A program made the translations under genes and the position numbers. A stretch of 7,589 bases of DNA from Desulfocapsa sp. (GTDB lineage Bacteria; Desulfobacterota; Desulfobulbia; Desulfobulbales; Desulfocapsaceae): NCBI GenBank assembly GCA_030635405.1, contig DAOVZA010000084.1, forward strand, positions 1-7,589. The letters run 5' to 3'. The notes under the pieces are model-generated. The model did no database searches. It was not told the origin of the DNA and saw only the letters and a program-made list of their open reading frames with translations. Shown one piece after another: positions 6,052 through 7,589 of the stretch. Within the stretch, counting starts at the first letter, position 1. The number at the start of each line of letters is the position of its first letter.

Positions 6052-6225
6052 ATGAAAATTCTTAATGTTTATCGTTCAGCACCAGATGATACCACTAAAA
6101 AACTGGTTGAAATAGTAAGCAGAGATCGTGATGCAGAATCTTTTGATCTCAACGTTGATGCTCCTGATTATGAAGCACTTGTTGATAAAGTTTTCGCAGC
6201 TGATCAAACCATCTGTTGGTGGTAG
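6052..6225 (+). CDS. Small 57-residue protein in the DsrH/TusB position
   Basis: This short gene has a clear AGGAG site (6039-6043) overlapping the previous stop and lying eight bases before ATG 6052. It ends at TAG 6223-6225 just before the operon terminator. The protein begins MKILNVYRSAPDDTTKKLVE, recalling the first strand and RS turn of DsrH/TusB. It continues with DAPDYEALVDKVFAADQ and ends in TICWW; TusB/DsrH proteins also commonly end in tryptophan. At 57 residues it is much shorter than the roughly 95 of that family. The usual mid-protein cysteine is absent and its only cysteine (Cys55) is next to the C-terminus. The translational signals, position and coupled spacing make it a real gene with good confidence; the DsrH/TusB relationship is inference from order and weak similarity. 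Confidence 0.72.
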   Translation: MKILNVYRSAPDDTTKKLVEIVSRDRDAESFDLNVDAPDYEALVDKVFAADQTICWW

Positions 6226-6250
6226 TCTTGTAAGACAGCTTGTTAATACA

Positions 6251-6290
6251 AAAAAGGCCCTGCTTTTATAAAAAGCAGGGCCTTTTTTTT
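6251..6290. terminator. Bidirectional intrinsic terminator between convergent genes
   Basis: A perfect 17-bp stem forms between 6251-6267 and 6271-6287 with a three-base loop (ATA). Its core is GGCCCTGC/GCAGGGCC, flanked by A residues on the left and T residues on the right. On the plus strand it ends the tusA-dsrE operon with an eight-base T run (6283-6290). On the minus strand the A run before it (6248-6255) serves the serine hydrolase gene, whose stop lies only a few bases away at 6293. Confidence 0.95.
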
Positions 6291-6292
6291 GC

Positions 6293-7360
6293 CTACACAC
6301 CTTCCTCCATCAACAGATCATGAAAAGCTGGTCTAAATTCTCTAATCTTCCAGTTTTCCCGGCCATAGTAAACCCGATTAGTTAACAGTACCGCGATACA
6401 ATCCTTTTCCGGATCTATCCAAAAAGAGGTTCCGGTAAAACCTAAATGACCAACACTTCTCTTTGAAAAAAAGGAACCACTACTTGATCCTTTTTCTGAA
6501 ACCATATCAAAACCCATGGTCCAGGTCGAATTCCCAACTCTTTTTAATGTGTTATTAAGTAACTCGTTGGAATATGCCGGATGTTGACCTCTGTTCTGCC
6601 ACTGGTCCAGTAAGTGTTCGCAAAACGTCATTACACCTTTCACAGTCCCAAAGAGACCGGCATGTCCCATATTCCCTCCTAAGGCTCTGCAATTATCATC
6701 ATGCACCAATCCATTAAGCATTATTTTGTCCCATAAACATTTTTCAGTATTAACATAGGTATCACCCTTCTTTTTAATTAAACCGGGAAAATACAATTCA
6801 TTTTGAAGCTCTAAGGGCTCATATATATGAGAACATGCCAGTTCACCAATTTCTTTTTCTTCTATTTTTTCAATTATCAAACCAAGAAGCATAAAACCCA
6901 AATCGCTATAGCAGTTATTAGTTCCTGGTTTATATATCAGATCTTCATTCAGTATTTTCTGTAAAAGAACCTCTTTTCTCTTTTGTTCAGGTACTATTAA
7001 CAACTCTTTAAAAAAATCCCTATGCGCTGCAAATCCCGCATTATGTGACATAAGTTGTTTAATGGAAATTTGATTTTTATCTTCCGGGCAATTCTTAAAA
7101 AGTGTTCCAAGTTCAGTTTCTGGTTCCAATACCTTTTTGTTAAAAAGAGAAAGTAGAAGAGGAACTGTTGTGAGTGGTTTTGTAAGTGATGCAAGATCAA
7201 AAAAATGATTTTTTGAAAAGGATAATCCATAATACTTTTCAAACCTTTTATATCCATTTTTATCAAATTTTGAAAAAGACACTGCAGCACATGGAAAAAC
7301 CTTTTCTTTTAAGGCTGTTACAAATAAATCATTTATTTTTTCTATCTTCTTTTTTTGCAT
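6293..7360 (-). CDS. Serine hydrolase of the beta-lactamase (class C-like) superfamily
   Basis: The 355-residue protein carries the three active-site elements of the serine beta-lactamase/DD-peptidase superfamily. These are the SxxK motif with Ser58 and Lys61 in DLASLTKP, a Tyr at the YxN position (Tyr151 in CYSDLGFMLLG) and HLGFTGTSFWIDPE (305-318), which replaces the KTG strand. Additional family blocks are LMSHNAGF (103-110) and ALGGNMGHAGLFGT (227-239). There is no signal peptide; the N-terminus is MQKKKIEKIN, so it is probably cytoplasmic, unlike true beta-lactamases. Members of this branch act as esterases or peptidases on small substrates, some possibly on peptidoglycan fragments; the substrate here is unknown. 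A GGGGAA site lies about eight bases before ATG 7360. The gene is AT-rich towards its 5' end, most visibly at 7201-7260 where I count 12 G/C of 60. Confidence 0.9.
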   Translation of the reverse strand: MQKKKIEKINDLFVTALKEKVFPCAAVSFSKFDKNGYKRFEKYYGLSFSKNHFFDLASLTKPLTTVPLLLSLFNKKVLEPETELGTLFKNCPEDKNQISIKQLMSHNAGFAAHRDFFKELLIVPEQKRKEVLLQKILNEDLIYKPGTNNCYSDLGFMLLGLIIEKIEEKEIGELACSHIYEPLELQNELYFPGLIKKKGDTYVNTEKCLWDKIMLNGLVHDDNCRALGGNMGHAGLFGTVKGVMTFCEHLLDQWQNRGQHPAYSNELLNNTLKRVGNSTWTMGFDMVSEKGSSSGSFFSKRSVGHLGFTGTSFWIDPEKDCIAVLLTNRVYYGRENWKIREFRPAFHDLLMEEGV

Positions 7361-7442
7361 CTGAGATTTCCCCTGTTCAGCGTATTTGAAGAAATGGATT
7401 TGTAACTGAATTATCTTGTTTTTTTACCCGCTTTACACTAGA

Positions 7443-7472
7443 ATAATACGAAGCAAAGTTGTTAATTATCAT
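7443..7472 (-). promoter_or_regulatory. Possible promoter of the serine hydrolase gene
   Basis: On the minus strand ATGATA (7472-7467) is followed after 18 nt by TATTAT (7448-7443, five of six -10 bases). The transcript would start near 7436 with a leader of about 75 nt. The -35 is poor and the area is AT-rich. A competing extended -10 (TGT TAGAAT, 7528-7520) lies further upstream. Confidence 0.3.
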
Positions 7473-7541
7473 GTTGTTTTTCCATCTAAAAAATTAGATT
7501 TTCTTACGTTTTCAACAAGATTCTAACACCATTTGTCAAGA

Positions 7542-7567
7542 GTTTATTAATAAGCTTGTTAATAAAC
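7542..7567. repeat. Near-perfect 26-bp palindrome, operator-like
   Basis: GTTTATTAA (7542-7550) and TTAATAAAC (7559-7567) are perfect nine-base inverted arms around TAAGCTTG. The centre contains the palindrome AAGCTT, so only one symmetric base pair of the 26 breaks the symmetry. There is no T run and the stem is AT-rich, so a protein-binding site is more likely than a terminator. A minus-strand TTGACA (7539-7534) abuts it. The gene to the right is outside the window, so the target is unknown. Confidence 0.6.
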
Positions 7568-7589
7568 TGTTTAAAACGACTATTTAACA

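Noticed and set aside
7377..7472. 31-codon minus-strand frame upstream of the serine hydrolase
   Set aside because: Poor ribosome site, low-complexity product and no family resemblance; possibly part of the leader rather than a gene.
1..7589. CRISPR arrays, insertion sequences, tRNA or rRNA genes
   Set aside because: No regularly spaced repeats, transposase-like frames, cloverleaf-forming sequence or rRNA motifs were seen on either strand.

Overview
This 7.6-kb window looks like a low-to-moderate G+C, Gram-negative, probably anaerobic bacterium. A sulfur-metabolising member of the Desulfobacterota (Desulfobulbales-like) is my best guess. That rests on the gene mix: an indirect Gln-tRNA/Asn-tRNA amidation system (GatC/GatA), a REC-HD-GYP regulator, and a YeeE/YedE-TusA-DsrE-type sulfur-trafficking cassette. 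The taxonomic guess is inference; no rRNA or other marker is present.

Left part (1-3322, all minus strand): a housekeeping/signalling operon read right to left. It holds 5-formyltetrahydrofolate cyclo-ligase (3322-2741), a histone-deacetylase-family deacetylase (2725-1661), a response regulator with an HD-GYP output domain (1583-450), gatC (434-150) and the first 22 codons of gatA (66-1, running off the left edge). Junctions are 15, 77, 15 and 83 nt. The gatC-gatA gap holds a weak terminator-like hairpin that may tune the GatC:GatA ratio.

Middle part (3366-6290): a self-contained sulfur (or selenium) relay module. A two-domain YeeE/YedE membrane transporter (4744-3455, minus) is divergently transcribed from a plus-strand operon of tusA/sirA-like (5086-5343), dsrE-like (5402-5719), dsrF/tusC-like (5729-6040) and a tiny 57-codon dsrH/tusB-position gene (6052-6225). 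The 341-nt divergent region carries two face-to-face TTGACA promoters with 17-nt spacers. The operon-side promoter has an operator-like dyad over its -10, and its leader contains a hairpin. Strong intrinsic terminators close both ends of the module (3366-3406 and 6251-6290). A plausible working model is that YeeE imports a reduced sulfur or selenium species, and TusA and the DsrE/F/H-like proteins receive it as a persulfide and hand it on.

Right part (6293-7589): a cytoplasmic-looking serine hydrolase of the beta-lactamase/transpeptidase-like superfamily (7360-6293, minus), convergent with the sulfur operon and sharing its bidirectional terminator. Its 5' half and upstream region are conspicuously AT-rich. 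The right edge carries a nearly perfect 26-bp palindrome that could be an operator.
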